Assembly (NCBI GenBank): GCA_002316675.1
Contig: DCDZ01000030.1
Coordinates: forward strand, 27,351 to 74,997
Length of the DNA: 47,647 nucleotides
Source: Tyzzerella sp. UBA1042
Lineage (GTDB): Bacteria; Bacillota; Clostridia; Lachnospirales; Anaerotignaceae
Reading direction: 5' to 3'
This document shows positions 23,703 to 33,601 of the stretch, in pieces. The stretch's first letter is position 1; each line of letters begins with the position of its first letter. Position numbers and translations under genes: made by a program. The notes beneath the pieces were generated by a model. The model was not told where the DNA came from and did no database searches. It was given only the letters and a program-made list of their open reading frames with translations.

Positions 23703-25202
23703 GTGAGCAACAGTAAGCAAACGGAGCTTATTTCCGTATTAAAAAATGAAATCAAAGATTTTGAGGTAAAAACAACGGTGCGGGAGACCGGCACATTGCT
23801 TCGTATGGGCGATGGCATTGCCAGTGTATATGGGCTGGATCAAGCGATGTATGGAGAATTGGTGGAGTTTGAAACGGGCGTACGGGGGATTGTGCAGAAT
23901 TTGGAAGCCAAAACAGCAGGCTGTGTTTTATTGGGCTCGGACCATGGGTTGACCGAGGGAGCAAAGGTAACAAGAACCAAAAAAAGAGCGGGTGTGCCCG
24001 TATCGAATCAGCTCATCGGCCGGGTGGTCAATGCTTTGGGCAGCCCCATTGACGGAAAAGGCGCCATAGAGGCGGAGGATTATTTTCCCATAGAAAACGA
24101 AGCCCCCGGTGTTTGCACCAGAAAACCCGTAACCGTACCCTTGCAAACGGGGATTTTGACCATAGACTCTATGTTTCCCATTGGCAGGGGACAGCGTGAG
24201 TTGATTATCGGCGACCGACAGACGGGGAAGACCTCCATTGCCATTGATACTATTTTGAATCAAAAAGGCCAGAATGTGATCTGCATTTATGTTGCCATCG
24301 GGCAAAAAACCTCTACCGTGGCAAAGCTGGTAAGTACATTAACCAAGCACGGCGCAATGGACTATTCCATCGTTGTTTCTTCCCCGGCCAGTGATTTGGC
24401 CTCCCTGCAATATATTGCACCCTATGCCGGAACGGCCATGGCGGAATATTTTATGAAGCAGGGCAGGGATGTTTTGATTGTGTATGATGATCTTTCCAAG
24501 CACGCCGTGGCTTACCGCACCATGTCTTTATTATTGGAGCGCTCCCCGGGCAGGGAGGCATATCCCGGCGATGTGTTTTATCTCCACTCCAGATTATTGG
24601 AGCGTTCCTGCCGGCTGGAGGAAGCCTATGGCGGCGGCAGTATTACAGCCCTTCCCATTATCGAAACCTTGGCGGGAGACGTATCAGCCTATATTCCCAC
24701 CAACGTCATTTCCATAACAGACGGGCAGATTTTTTTGGAGAGCGAATTGTTTTTTGCAGGCAACCGGCCGGCGGTGAATGTGGGCTTAAGCGTATCCCGT
24801 GTTGGGGGGGCGGCCCAAACAAAAGCCATGAAAAAAGCTGTAGGCAACCTGCGGATCGACCTTGCGCAGTACAGAGAGATGGAGGTATTTACCCAGTTTG
24901 CTTCTGATTTGGATAAAACCACAAAAGAGCTTTTGAATCATGGGAAGCATTTGATGGAGCTGCTGAAGCAGCCCTTATCCAAGCCCTTGCCCCTCCATGA
25001 GCAGGTGATTTTGCTGGTGGCGGCCAACCACAAGATATTTCAGGGGGTTTCGTTAAAGGAAATGAAAGCCTTCCGCAGTGACCTTATGGATTATTTTCGT
25101 GCAAAGCACAGTGAGATTATTGAGGAAATTGATGAAAAAAAGGTGCTGGGCGATGAGCTGACGGAAAAAATTGTCCGTGCCGCAAAGGAATTTCAAAAAT
25201 AA
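23703..25202 (+). CDS. atpA: F1 ATP synthase subunit alpha
   Basis: A 499-residue regulatory nucleotide-binding subunit of the F1 hexamer. Walker A is GDRQTGKTS near residue 170, and the segment VYDDLSKHAVAYR and the visible arginine finger region SRVGGAAQTKAMKK are intact. The start is GTG at 23703, behind GAGAGGTGAC. The length is normal for the family. Confidence 0.97.
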   Translation: MSNSKQTELISVLKNEIKDFEVKTTVRETGTLLRMGDGIASVYGLDQAMYGELVEFETGVRGIVQNLEAKTAGCVLLGSDHGLTEGAKVTRTKKRAGVPVSNQLIGRVVNALGSPIDGKGAIEAEDYFPIENEAPGVCTRKPVTVPLQTGILTIDSMFPIGRGQRELIIGDRQTGKTSIAIDTILNQKGQNVICIYVAIGQKTSTVAKLVSTLTKHGAMDYSIVVSSPASDLASLQYIAPYAGTAMAEYFMKQGRDVLIVYDDLSKHAVAYRTMSLLLERSPGREAYPGDVFYLHSRLLERSCRLEEAYGGGSITALPIIETLAGDVSAYIPTNVISITDGQIFLESELFFAGNRPAVNVGLSVSRVGGAAQTKAMKKAVGNLRIDLAQYREMEVFTQFASDLDKTTKELLNHGKHLMELLKQPLSKPLPLHEQVILLVAANHKIFQGVSLKEMKAFRSDLMDYFRAKHSEIIEEIDEKKVLGDELTEKIVRAAKEFQK

Positions 25203-25275
25203 AGGAGTGGGCGAGGTTTGACCGCAAGCTTCTTTTGTACGGATAGATGCCTTTGGGCATCGTGGAGGTTATTTT

Positions 25276-26148
25276 ATGGCGAATGCGAGAGAAATCCGTT
25301 CCAGGATGAAAAGTATACAGGATATTATGAAGATCACAAATGCCATGTATCTGATTTCATCGGCGAAACTAAAAAAAGCCAGAAAAAGTCTGCAAGCCAC
25401 CCATCCATATTTTGAAGCACTGCAAGATACCATTTATGATATTCTGGTGCGTGTACCCCATGTGAATTCGGTTTTTTTTCGCCAGAGTGGGCAGAAAAAG
25501 CAGGCTGAGAAAAGTATAGGATATTTTGTGATTACTGCGGATAAAGGGTTAGCTGGTGCGTACAATCACAATGTGATTAAAAAAGCCGAGGAGGAGATCA
25601 ACAAGGGAGGAGATGTTTCTCTTTTTGTAGTGGGTCAGGTTGGCAGACAGTATTTTATCAAAAAGGGGAGAAGGGTGGATTGCGAATTTTTGTATATCGC
25701 CCAAGAACCCACATTATACCGTGCTCAGAGCATTGCGGAGACCATGATAGATTTGTTTACCCAAGGACATTTGGATGAGGTTTATGTTATATATACAGAG
25801 ATGATTACGTCTATGAAGGCCGAGGTAAAAATGGTGAAGCTGCTGCCCTTGGAGCCAAAAAAGTTTGAAAACAGAACATTGGGATACCCCCATGCGCTGT
25901 TTGATCCCACACCGGAAATTGTAATGGAGCGGTTGGTGCCGAATTATTTAAAGGGGCTGCTTTTTGGTGTTTTGGTAGAGTCCTTTTCCAGTGAACAAAA
26001 TGCCAGAATGACTGCCATGGAGGCGGCAACCAAAAGTGCCAAGGATATGCTGAAAAGCTTGGAATTACAGTATAACCGGGCTAGGCAGGCGGCCATAACC
26101 CAAGAAATTACAGAGGTTGCAAGTGGGGCGCAGGGCTTGAAAAAATAG
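25276..26148 (+). CDS. atpG: F1 ATP synthase subunit gamma
   Basis: A 290-residue central rotor subunit. It begins ANAREIRSRMKSIQDIMKITNAMYLISSAKL, of which the KITNAM block is the family signature, and ends ALL-type helix NRARQAAITQEITEVASGAQ. The ATG at 25276 follows GGAGG at 25263. It is 73 bases after atpA; no separate gene was seen in that gap. Confidence 0.95.
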   Translation: MANAREIRSRMKSIQDIMKITNAMYLISSAKLKKARKSLQATHPYFEALQDTIYDILVRVPHVNSVFFRQSGQKKQAEKSIGYFVITADKGLAGAYNHNVIKKAEEEINKGGDVSLFVVGQVGRQYFIKKGRRVDCEFLYIAQEPTLYRAQSIAETMIDLFTQGHLDEVYVIYTEMITSMKAEVKMVKLLPLEPKKFENRTLGYPHALFDPTPEIVMERLVPNYLKGLLFGVLVESFSSEQNARMTAMEAATKSAKDMLKSLELQYNRARQAAITQEITEVASGAQGLKK

Positions 26149-26166
26149 AGGAAGGAGATCACAGCG

Positions 26167-27561
26167 ATGGAGCATGGGAAAATATTGCAGGTTTTGGGGC
26201 CTGTGGTTGATGTGGAATTTGAGAGCGGCAAGCTGCCCAATATTCAGGATGCGCTGGAGGTATATAGAGACGGAAAGCGCTTGGTTATGGAAGTTTCCAG
26301 CCATATGGGAAACGGCATTGTGCGCTGCATTATGCTGGCCTCCAGCGAAGGCTTGCAAAAGGGCATGGAGGTGATCCCCACAGGGGCGTGCATCAAGGTG
26401 CCCGTGGGGAAAGAGACCCTTGGCAGGATGTTTAATGTATTGGGCGAGGTGATTGACAACGGAGAAACAGTGGCAGGAGAGGAACAGTGGGAAATCCACA
26501 GAGACCCGCCCAGCTTTGAGGAGCAAAGCCCTGTGGTTGAAATATTGGAAACAGGGATTAAGGTCATTGATTTGCTGGCGCCGTATGCCAAGGGCGGTAA
26601 AATCGGCTTATTTGGCGGTGCAGGCGTAGGGAAAACAGTGCTGATTCAGGAGCTGATTCATAATATTGCCACGGAGCATGGAGGATACTCCATTTTTACC
26701 GGCGTGGGCGAGCGTTCCAGAGAAGGGAATGACCTTTGGAGAGAGATGAAAGAATCCGGGGTAATCAGCAAAACAGCCCTGGTGTTTGGGCAAATGAACG
26801 AGCCACCCGGCTCCCGTATGCGTGTGGCCCAGACGGGGCTTACCATGGCGGAATATTTCAGAGACAGAGAACACCAGGATGTCCTGCTGTTTATAGATAA
26901 TATTTTTCGTTTTGTGCAGGCAGGCTCGGAGGTTTCCGCCTTGCTGGGGCGTATGCCTTCCGCCGTTGGCTATCAGCCTACCTTGGCAAACGAGGTGGGT
27001 GCCCTGCAAGAGAGAATTACCTCCACCAAGAATGGCTCTATTACCTCCGTGCAGGCGGTGTATGTTCCGGCGGATGATTTGACGGACCCGGCCCCCGCCA
27101 ACACCTTTGCCCATCTTGATGCCACAACGGTGCTGTCTCGAAAAATTGTGGAGCAGGGGATTTATCCTGCGGTGGATCCGTTGGAGTCAACCTCCAGAAT
27201 TTTGGAGCCTGAGGTGGTGGGTGAGGCGCATTATGAGGTTGCTAGAAAAACCCAAGAGCTTTTACAAAAATATAAGGAATTGCAGGATATTATTGCCATT
27301 TTAGGCATGGAGGAGCTGGATGAACAGGATAAGCTGGCCGTATACCGGGCAAGAAAAATACAAAAATTCCTCTCTCAGCCCTTTCATGTTGCGGAAAATT
27401 TCACCGGAATCCAAGGGAAATATGTGCCCCTTTCTGAAACCATAAAGGGCTTCCAAGCAATTATTCGGGGGGAGATGGACGAGTATCCTGAAGCGGCCTT
27501 TCTGATGGTAGGCGGCATTGATGAAGTGAAAGAAAAGGCAAAGAAGATGGAAGTGGATTAA
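26167..27561 (+). CDS. atpD: F1 ATP synthase subunit beta
   Basis: The 464-residue catalytic subunit. The P-loop is GGAGVGKTV, the catalytic Glu is in GVGERSREGNDL, and Walker B is LLFIDNIFR. The DELSEED-like region reads ELDEQDKLAV. GGAAGGAGATC precedes the ATG. All residues for ATP synthesis appear intact. Confidence 0.98.
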   Translation: MEHGKILQVLGPVVDVEFESGKLPNIQDALEVYRDGKRLVMEVSSHMGNGIVRCIMLASSEGLQKGMEVIPTGACIKVPVGKETLGRMFNVLGEVIDNGETVAGEEQWEIHRDPPSFEEQSPVVEILETGIKVIDLLAPYAKGGKIGLFGGAGVGKTVLIQELIHNIATEHGGYSIFTGVGERSREGNDLWREMKESGVISKTALVFGQMNEPPGSRMRVAQTGLTMAEYFRDREHQDVLLFIDNIFRFVQAGSEVSALLGRMPSAVGYQPTLANEVGALQERITSTKNGSITSVQAVYVPADDLTDPAPANTFAHLDATTVLSRKIVEQGIYPAVDPLESTSRILEPEVVGEAHYEVARKTQELLQKYKELQDIIAILGMEELDEQDKLAVYRARKIQKFLSQPFHVAENFTGIQGKYVPLSETIKGFQAIIRGEMDEYPEAAFLMVGGIDEVKEKAKKMEVD

Positions 27562-27603
27562 AAAAACGGCCCGGGATGGGTTGCTTTTGGAATCGGAGGC
27601 GCT

Positions 27604-28011
27604 ATGGCTAAGACGTTTAAAATAGAAATTTTGGCGAGTGATCATCCCTTCTATCAAGGGGAGTGTGAGATGGTTATTTTTCCCGGCATTGACGGTGAGA
27701 TGGGCGTATTGGCAGGCCATGAGCCCATGGTTACTTGTTTGATGTCCGGCGAAATGAGATTTCAAGTGGATGGTGTTTGGCATTTTGCAGCCGTTACCGA
27801 TGGCATTGTGGAAATTACGCCGGATCATGTGGAAATTCTTTCGGATACCATTGAAAGACCGGAGGATATTGATCAGCACCGTGCAAAATTGGCAAAGCAG
27901 AAGGCGGAAGAAAAGCTTCGTCAGCACTTGAGCAAGCAAGAATATTATCAAACCATGGCGGCGGTCAATCGTGCGGTAAACCGCTTGAAGGTGAAAAAAA
28001 GGCATATTTAA
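27604..28011 (+). CDS. atpC: F1 ATP synthase subunit epsilon
   Basis: A 135-residue subunit with an N-terminal beta sandwich (GECEMVIFPGIDGEMGVLAGHEP) and a C-terminal helical hairpin that can inhibit ATP hydrolysis. It is the last gene of the operon and is followed by a strong terminator. Confidence 0.95.
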   Translation: MAKTFKIEILASDHPFYQGECEMVIFPGIDGEMGVLAGHEPMVTCLMSGEMRFQVDGVWHFAAVTDGIVEITPDHVEILSDTIERPEDIDQHRAKLAKQKAEEKLRQHLSKQEYYQTMAAVNRAVNRLKVKKRHI

Positions 28012-28015
28012 GATA

Positions 28016-28067
28016 GAAAAAAGACTTTCTGTAAACGAAAAGGGTTTATGGAAGGTCTTTTTTTTCC
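28016..28067 (+). terminator. Terminator of the ATP synthase operon
   Basis: An A-rich arm with AAAAGACTT pairs with the downstream AGGTCTTTTTTTT, and an inner GTAAAC/GGTTTA pairing extends the stem. Eight T residues follow. Confidence 0.8.
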
Positions 28068-28329
28068 ATGTTAGCCCCTTGAGAGGAAGGTGGGAAGCTG
28101 TAAGCCCCCGCTGCAAATTGCCCATCTTTATGAATCATCAGCGTTTGTAAGCAAAAGGGGTTTCTAGCGAACTGTGGATTGTGCCATGGATATGGTTACA
28201 GAACGGTTGAATTTATGACGAAGTGCTTGTATACTGATAGCGTGTTCCTTCCATTCAAGCTATTTTTGAAAAGAAATAGCTATTTAATGCAGATTGAAAA
28301 ATTCCCAAGGAAGGATGAAGGAGTAGGGT
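28068..28329. other. Non-coding gap with an inverted repeat
   Basis: No gene seen. AGCTATTT (28258-28265) and AAATAGCT (28274-28281) form perfect 8-bp arms around an 8-base loop, about 50 bases upstream of the FAD oxidoreductase gene. It could be an operator or a small RNA hairpin. Confidence 0.4.
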
Positions 28330-29376
28330 ATGCAAAAAGAGAGGTATGATGTATTGATCATTGGCGGCGGCCCGGCGGGGGCAACCTTTGCCAGACTTTT
28401 GCCGGAAAAATATCATGCTGTATTAATTGATCAAAAACAAGAGGACGGGGGATTTCAAAAGCCTTGCGGCGGGCTTTTTTCAGAGGATGCCCAGCGTTCC
28501 TTGGCCCAGTTAAATAGTACAATGCCAAAGGATATTTTAGTCGACCCGCAAATTTTTTCCGTCAAAACCATAGATGTGACAACAGGCTTGATTCAGCATT
28601 ACCAAAGAACCTATATCAATTTAAACCGCCACAAATTTGATATGTGGCTGTTAAGCCTAGTGCCTAATCATGTGAGGAAGGTACAGGGAAGTGTGGGCAG
28701 GCTTACGAAAAATAAGGAAGGGTATCAGGTAGAGCTTGTGGATGGCCAGGCGCTTCAAGCACGGTATGTTGTTGGTGCCGAGGGGGCCAATTCTTTGGTA
28801 CGCAAAACATTGTATCCAGGTAAAACCATACCAAGCTACATCGCCATACAGCAATGGTTTTCCGAACGGCATCAAACACCTTTTTATTCTTGTATTTTTG
28901 ACCCAGAAACCAGTGACTGCTGTTCTTGGTCCATATCAAAAGACAATGTTCTTATTTTTGGTGGCGCTTTTGCCGCCCAAGGCTGTCGGAAGGCATTTGA
29001 AGCGCAAAAGCAGAGGCTGCAAAAATTTGGATTTATTTTTGGCGAGCCTATAAAAACCGAGGCTTGTGTGGTTTTGCGCCCCAAATCGTTTTTTGATATT
29101 TGTACGGGGAAGGACGACGCATTTCTGATTGGTGAAGCGGCGGGTTTCATCAGCCCCAGTTCCTTGGAAGGGATCAGCTTTGCTATTGACAGCGCCATGA
29201 TATTATCTGAGGTTTTTGCCGGTAAAAGCAAGGATAAGGGAAAGCGGTATCATCAAAAAACATTTGGCCTTCGTTTGAAGGTATTGAAAAAGCTTCTCAA
29301 ATGCCCTTTTATGTATCAGCCCTTGCTGCGAAAGCTTGTGATGTTAAGCGGCCTTACGTCAATCAATATCAAATAA
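28330..29376 (+). CDS. FAD-dependent oxidoreductase, geranylgeranyl-reductase-like
   Basis: A 348-residue flavoprotein. The N-terminal Rossmann motif is VLIIGGGPAGATFA, and the middle motif VVGAEGANSLVRK and the FAD ribityl-binding motif FLIGEAAGFISPSS are typical of the geranylgeranyl reductase/FixC branch. A CGGLF motif after residue 46 is also seen in that group. Such enzymes reduce isoprenoid double bonds or act in quinone or lipid metabolism; the substrate here is unknown. AAGGATGAAGGAGTAGGGT precedes the ATG. It lies just before the hydrogenase maturation genes but has a separate upstream region. Confidence 0.82.
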   Translation: MQKERYDVLIIGGGPAGATFARLLPEKYHAVLIDQKQEDGGFQKPCGGLFSEDAQRSLAQLNSTMPKDILVDPQIFSVKTIDVTTGLIQHYQRTYINLNRHKFDMWLLSLVPNHVRKVQGSVGRLTKNKEGYQVELVDGQALQARYVVGAEGANSLVRKTLYPGKTIPSYIAIQQWFSERHQTPFYSCIFDPETSDCCSWSISKDNVLIFGGAFAAQGCRKAFEAQKQRLQKFGFIFGEPIKTEACVVLRPKSFFDICTGKDDAFLIGEAAGFISPSSLEGISFAIDSAMILSEVFAGKSKDKGKRYHQKTFGLRLKVLKKLLKCPFMYQPLLRKLVMLSGLTSINIK

Positions 29377-29422
29377 GGTGTCGAAGCCCTGTTTATAAAC
29401 TGCTAAGATGAAGCCCCGGGGA

Positions 29423-29451
29423 TTGTAAAAACAGTTAGGGTATACTATAAT
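29423..29451 (+). promoter_or_regulatory. Promoter of the hydrogenase maturation operon
   Basis: TTGTAA at 29423-29428 and TATAAT at 29446-29451 are separated by 17 bases. The transcript would begin about 110 bases upstream of the TM1266-like gene. Confidence 0.6.
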
Positions 29452-29517
29452 AGAAAAAACGACTGACACCAAATATAGTATATGAGGTGAAAGGCAGGCA
29501 TACTTTGTATAGAAAGC

Positions 29518-29540
29518 TGCGCCTTTGGGCGCATTTTTTT
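29518..29540 (+). terminator. Terminator-like hairpin in the hyd leader
   Basis: TGCGCC-TTT-GGGCGCA is followed by seven T residues. It lies between the promoter and the first gene, so it could attenuate the operon in response to an unknown signal. Confidence 0.6.
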
Positions 29541-29566
29541 ACTATAAAATATGGAAAGGAGCCATT

Positions 29567-29833
29567 ATGGAAACCAGAGTTGCGATTATTGGCATTATTG
29601 TGGAAGAGGTTGATTCTGTCTCAAAATTAAACAGCATTCTTCATGACTATGGGGAGTATATCATCGGAAGAATGGGAATTCCCTATAAAGAAAAAGAGAT
29701 TCATGTCATTTGCGTTGTGATCGATGCACCCAATGATATTATCAGCACCATCTCCGGCAAGCTTGGGAAGCTGCCCGGGGTGAGCACAAGGGCAGTCTAT
29801 TCCAAATATGGCCCAAAAGCAGAAGAGGAATGA
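29567..29833 (+). CDS. TM1266-type iron-only hydrogenase system regulator
   Basis: An 88-residue ACT-like protein. METRVAIIGIIVEE at the start and the block LHDYGEYIIGRMGIPY are typical of the TM1266 family, which is regularly encoded next to [FeFe]-hydrogenase maturases and is proposed to regulate them. The inner ATG at 29567 is used because AAAGGAGCC lies just upstream. It ends one base before the hydE start. Confidence 0.9.
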   Translation: METRVAIIGIIVEEVDSVSKLNSILHDYGEYIIGRMGIPYKEKEIHVICVVIDAPNDIISTISGKLGKLPGVSTRAVYSKYGPKAEEE

Positions 29834-29834
29834 A

Positions 29835-30878
29835 ATGAAGACACTGATCGATCAATTATATGTCACCCAACAGCTGGAGCCCGGAGAATTTAGGGCTTTG
29901 ATTGCGGGGAGAACACCGGAGCTTGCCCAATATCTTTTTGAAAAATCCCGACAGGTGAGAATGGAAAACTACGGCAATGAAATTTACATGAGAGGCCTCA
30001 TTGAATTTACGAATTACTGCAAAAATGATTGTTATTATTGTGGTATCAGAAAAAGCAATGCAGAGATACAACGGTACAGGCTCACCAAGAAGGAGATTCT
30101 TGCGTGCTGTGAAGCGGGGCATGATCTGGGTTTTCGGACCTTCGTACTGCAAGGCGGCGAGGATTTTTATTTTTCCAATGAAAAAATGGTGGGTATCATT
30201 GGGTCTATCAAAAAACAATATCCCGATTGTGCAATTACCCTTTCTATTGGAGAGCGAAGCCACGAAAGCTATCAAGCATTTTACAATGCTGGGGCGGAGC
30301 GGTATCTTTTGCGCCATGAGACGGCGGATCCGGCCCACTATCAAATGCTGCACCCCCCAAGCCTTACGGCAGCAAATAGAAAAGCGTGTCTTTTTGATTT
30401 AAAGCAAATCGGCTTTCAGGTGGGGTGCGGCTTTATGGTAGGCGCCCCTTTCCAAACGGTGGACAATCTGGTGGAGGATTTGATTTTTATAAAAGAATTA
30501 CAGCCCCATATGGTGGGAATCGGCCCCTTTATTCCCCATCACGCAACACCCTTTGCCAACGAAGCCGGCGGCTCTCTGGAATTAACCCTTTTTATGCTGG
30601 GATTACTCAGATTGCTGCTTCCGGGGGGTTTGCTGCCCGCCACAACAGCGCTGGGCACCATTGACCCCAAGGGGCGGGAGCTGGGCATTTTGGCAGGGGC
30701 CAATGTGGTAATGCCAAACCTTTCGCCGGTTTCGGTAAGAAATAACTATATGTTATACGACAATAAAATCTGCACCGGAGACGAAGCCGCTGAATGCAGA
30801 TTTTGTATGCAAAATAGAATGGAAGGCATAGGCTACCAAGTGGTGGTATCCCGCGGCGACCATCTTTCTTTGCAATAA
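29835..30878 (+). CDS. hydE: [FeFe]-hydrogenase H-cluster radical SAM maturase HydE
   Basis: A 347-residue radical SAM enzyme, the same length as Thermotoga HydE. The cluster cysteines are Cys62, Cys66 and Cys69 in YCKNDCYYC. LQGGEDFYF and GFMVGAPFQT are family blocks. HydE processes a HydG-derived iron-cysteine carbonyl species on the way to the 2Fe subcluster of the H-cluster. The ATG at 29835 is preferred over an in-frame ATG at 29808 that lies inside the previous gene. Confidence 0.95.
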   Translation: MKTLIDQLYVTQQLEPGEFRALIAGRTPELAQYLFEKSRQVRMENYGNEIYMRGLIEFTNYCKNDCYYCGIRKSNAEIQRYRLTKKEILACCEAGHDLGFRTFVLQGGEDFYFSNEKMVGIIGSIKKQYPDCAITLSIGERSHESYQAFYNAGAERYLLRHETADPAHYQMLHPPSLTAANRKACLFDLKQIGFQVGCGFMVGAPFQTVDNLVEDLIFIKELQPHMVGIGPFIPHHATPFANEAGGSLELTLFMLGLLRLLLPGGLLPATTALGTIDPKGRELGILAGANVVMPNLSPVSVRNNYMLYDNKICTGDEAAECRFCMQNRMEGIGYQVVVSRGDHLSLQ

Positions 30879-30927
30879 ACAAAGCTGAAGGGGAAGAAAA
30901 TCTGACCCGAGGAAGAGAGGAGCAACA

Positions 30928-32349
30928 ATGATGTATGATCCAAAATCACCCAAGGCAGAGGAATTTATCTGCCATGAGGAAGTGCTGGCAACACTGAACT
31001 ATGCCCATGAGAATAAAAACAATATCGCGTTGATTGAAAAAATCATTGCAAAGGCCTGCCTAGGAAAGGGGCTTACCCACAGAGAGGCCGCTGTTTTGCT
31101 GGATTGTGAAATCGAAGAAAAAAATCAAGAGATTTATAGGCTGGCGGAGCAGATGAAAAAGGATTTTTACGGAAACCGTATTGTGATGTTTGCCCCCTTA
31201 TATTTATCCAATTATTGCGTCAACGGATGCGTGTACTGTCCGTATCATTATAAGAATAAGCATATTGCCAGAAAAAAAATGACGCAGGAAGAAATTCGGC
31301 GGGAAACCATTGCCTTGCAGGATATGGGACATAAAAGGCTTGCCCTAGAAGCCGGGGAAGACCCTGTAAATAACCCCATTGAGTATATATTGGAGTCCAT
31401 AAAAACTATTTACAGTGTGAAGCACAAAAACGGAGCAATCCGGCGTGTGAATGTAAATATTGCCGCAACCACCGTGGAAAATTATAAGAAATTAAGGAAT
31501 GTAGGCATTGGAACCTATATTTTATTTCAGGAAACCTATCATAAAAACAGCTATGAAACGCTGCACCCCACAGGCCCCAAGCATGACTATGCCTATCATA
31601 CAGAGGCGATGGACAGAGCCATGGAGGCAGGAATTGACGATGTAGGCATTGGCGTATTGTTTGGGTTGGAATTATACCGATATGAATTTGCCGCTTTGCT
31701 CATGCACGCAGAGCATTTGGAGGCGGCCTTTGGTGTGGGCCCTCATACCATCAGTGTTCCCAGGATTCGCCCTGCGGATGATATTGACCCCGCCACCTTT
31801 GATAATGGCATTGATGAGGACACCTTTGCAAAATTGGTGGCCTGCATTAGAATCAGTGTGCCTTATACGGGCATGATTGTTTCCACAAGAGAGAGCAAGG
31901 AATGCAGGGAAAAGGTGCTGCATCTTGGAGTATCCCAAATCAGCGGCGGTTCCAAAACCAGTGTTGGAGGGTATGCGGCGGCGGAGCCTGAGGAAGAAGA
32001 TTCCTCTCAGTTTCAGCCCAATGACAATAGAACGCTGGACGAGGTGGTACAATGGTTAATGGAATTGGGATATATTCCAAGCTTTTGTACGGCTTGCTAC
32101 AGAGAAGGCAGAACCGGCGACCGCTTTATGCAGCTTTTGAAAAGCGGACAAATACAGAATTGCTGCCATCCCAACGCTTTAATGACATTGAAGGAATATC
32201 TGGAGGATTATGCTTCCCCCAAAACAAAAGCTTTGGGCAATCAGCTGGTTTTAGAGGAAATTGCCAATGTGCCCAGCGAAAAAATAAGAAAAGCCGTAGT
32301 GGAGAATCTTGAAAAAATCGGCTGTGGAAACCGAGATTTTCGGGTTTAG
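30928..32349 (+). CDS. hydG: [FeFe]-hydrogenase H-cluster radical SAM maturase HydG
   Basis: A 473-residue tyrosine lyase that releases CO and cyanide for the H-cluster. The radical SAM cysteines are Cys97, Cys101 and Cys104 in YCVNGCVYC. The C-terminal auxiliary cluster cysteines are in FCTACYREGRTGDRF and NCCHPNA; this second cluster separates HydG from ThiH. GAGGAGCAACA precedes the ATG. It sits between hydE and hydF. Confidence 0.96.
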   Translation: MMYDPKSPKAEEFICHEEVLATLNYAHENKNNIALIEKIIAKACLGKGLTHREAAVLLDCEIEEKNQEIYRLAEQMKKDFYGNRIVMFAPLYLSNYCVNGCVYCPYHYKNKHIARKKMTQEEIRRETIALQDMGHKRLALEAGEDPVNNPIEYILESIKTIYSVKHKNGAIRRVNVNIAATTVENYKKLRNVGIGTYILFQETYHKNSYETLHPTGPKHDYAYHTEAMDRAMEAGIDDVGIGVLFGLELYRYEFAALLMHAEHLEAAFGVGPHTISVPRIRPADDIDPATFDNGIDEDTFAKLVACIRISVPYTGMIVSTRESKECREKVLHLGVSQISGGSKTSVGGYAAAEPEEEDSSQFQPNDNRTLDEVVQWLMELGYIPSFCTACYREGRTGDRFMQLLKSGQIQNCCHPNALMTLKEYLEDYASPKTKALGNQLVLEEIANVPSEKIRKAVVENLEKIGCGNRDFRV

Positions 32350-32358
32350 GAGGGGGAC

Positions 32359-33579
32359 ATGGGCTTAAACGAAACACCATCGGCAAACAGAACCCATATT
32401 GCTATTTTCGGCAAACGAAATGTCGGAAAATCCAGCCTTCTGAATGCCATTATAAACCAAGACCTGGCAGTGGTGTCTGACCAAAAGGGGACAACCACAG
32501 ACCCGGTGTATAAAGCCATGGAATTGCTTCCCCTTGGGCCGGTTATGCTGATAGATACCCCGGGGATTGACGATAAGGGGGAGCTTGGGGCACTGCGCAT
32601 TCAAAAAGCCAAGCAGGTGCTGCATAAAAGCGATATTGCAATCCTTGTGATGGATGCCACGGAAGGAAAATCCCCCGTGGAGGAAGCCATGCTACAGCTG
32701 TTTCAAGAAAAGGGGATACCATATATTTTGGTATATAACAAGGCTGATCTCCTTGAGGTGCAAGACAACCCTAACGATTCTTGTATTTTTGTCAGTGCCA
32801 AAACAGGGCTGCAAATAGAGCAGCTAAAAGAAAAAATAGCAAAGCTGGCAGCAGCAGAGGATCGTAAGCTGCAAATTGTGGGGGATATTTTAAATCCCGG
32901 GGAGTTTGCGGTTTTGGTAGTGCCTATTGATAAATCTGCGCCAAAGGGCAGGCTGATTCTACCCCAGCAGCAAACCCTTCGGGATATTTTAGATGCCCAT
33001 GGGAGTGCCATTGTAGTGAAAGAAACGGAATTTTCGGAAACCTTAAAACGTTTGGGTGTTTCCCCCAAGCTTGTGATTACCGACAGCCAGGTGTTTCATA
33101 AAATCAACGCCGAAACTCCCGCCGAGATTCCTCTGACTTCCTTTTCCATTCTTATGGCCAGATACAAGGGCGTTTTAAAAACGGCGGTGCAAGGGGCGAA
33201 AAGCATAGACCTGCTTCAGGATGGGGATAAGGTGCTGATTTCCGAGGGCTGTACCCACCATCGGCAATGCGAGGATATTGGTACCGTAAAGCTGCCGCGG
33301 TGGATCAAAGGCTACACCAATATTGACATTACCTTTGCGTTTACCTCCGGCACGGCCTTTCCCAAGGATGTAAGCGACTATCGGTTGATTGTGCATTGCG
33401 GCGGATGTATGTTGCATGATAGAGAGATGAAATATCGCCAAGGATTTTCTACAGACAGCGGCATTCCGTTTACCAATTATGGCATTCTGATTGCCTATAT
33501 GCAGGGGATACTGCAACGAAGTGTTGCAATGTTTCCCGAAATCCTTTCGGAAATCAAAAAGACACCGGCAAAGAATTGA
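32359..33579 (+). CDS. hydF: [FeFe]-hydrogenase maturation GTPase HydF
   Basis: A 406-residue scaffold protein that assembles the 2Fe subcluster and passes it to the hydrogenase. The GTPase domain shows G1 GKRNVGKSS near residue 18, G3 DTPGID and G4 NKADL. The C-terminal domain carries the cluster-binding set CTHHRQCE and HCGGC. AGGAGGGGGAC precedes the ATG. With hydE and hydG it completes the maturation set. Confidence 0.96.
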   Translation: MGLNETPSANRTHIAIFGKRNVGKSSLLNAIINQDLAVVSDQKGTTTDPVYKAMELLPLGPVMLIDTPGIDDKGELGALRIQKAKQVLHKSDIAILVMDATEGKSPVEEAMLQLFQEKGIPYILVYNKADLLEVQDNPNDSCIFVSAKTGLQIEQLKEKIAKLAAAEDRKLQIVGDILNPGEFAVLVVPIDKSAPKGRLILPQQQTLRDILDAHGSAIVVKETEFSETLKRLGVSPKLVITDSQVFHKINAETPAEIPLTSFSILMARYKGVLKTAVQGAKSIDLLQDGDKVLISEGCTHHRQCEDIGTVKLPRWIKGYTNIDITFAFTSGTAFPKDVSDYRLIVHCGGCMLHDREMKYRQGFSTDSGIPFTNYGILIAYMQGILQRSVAMFPEILSEIKKTPAKN

Positions 33580-33601
33580 GGTGTCAGAACAAGGAGAATA
33601 T

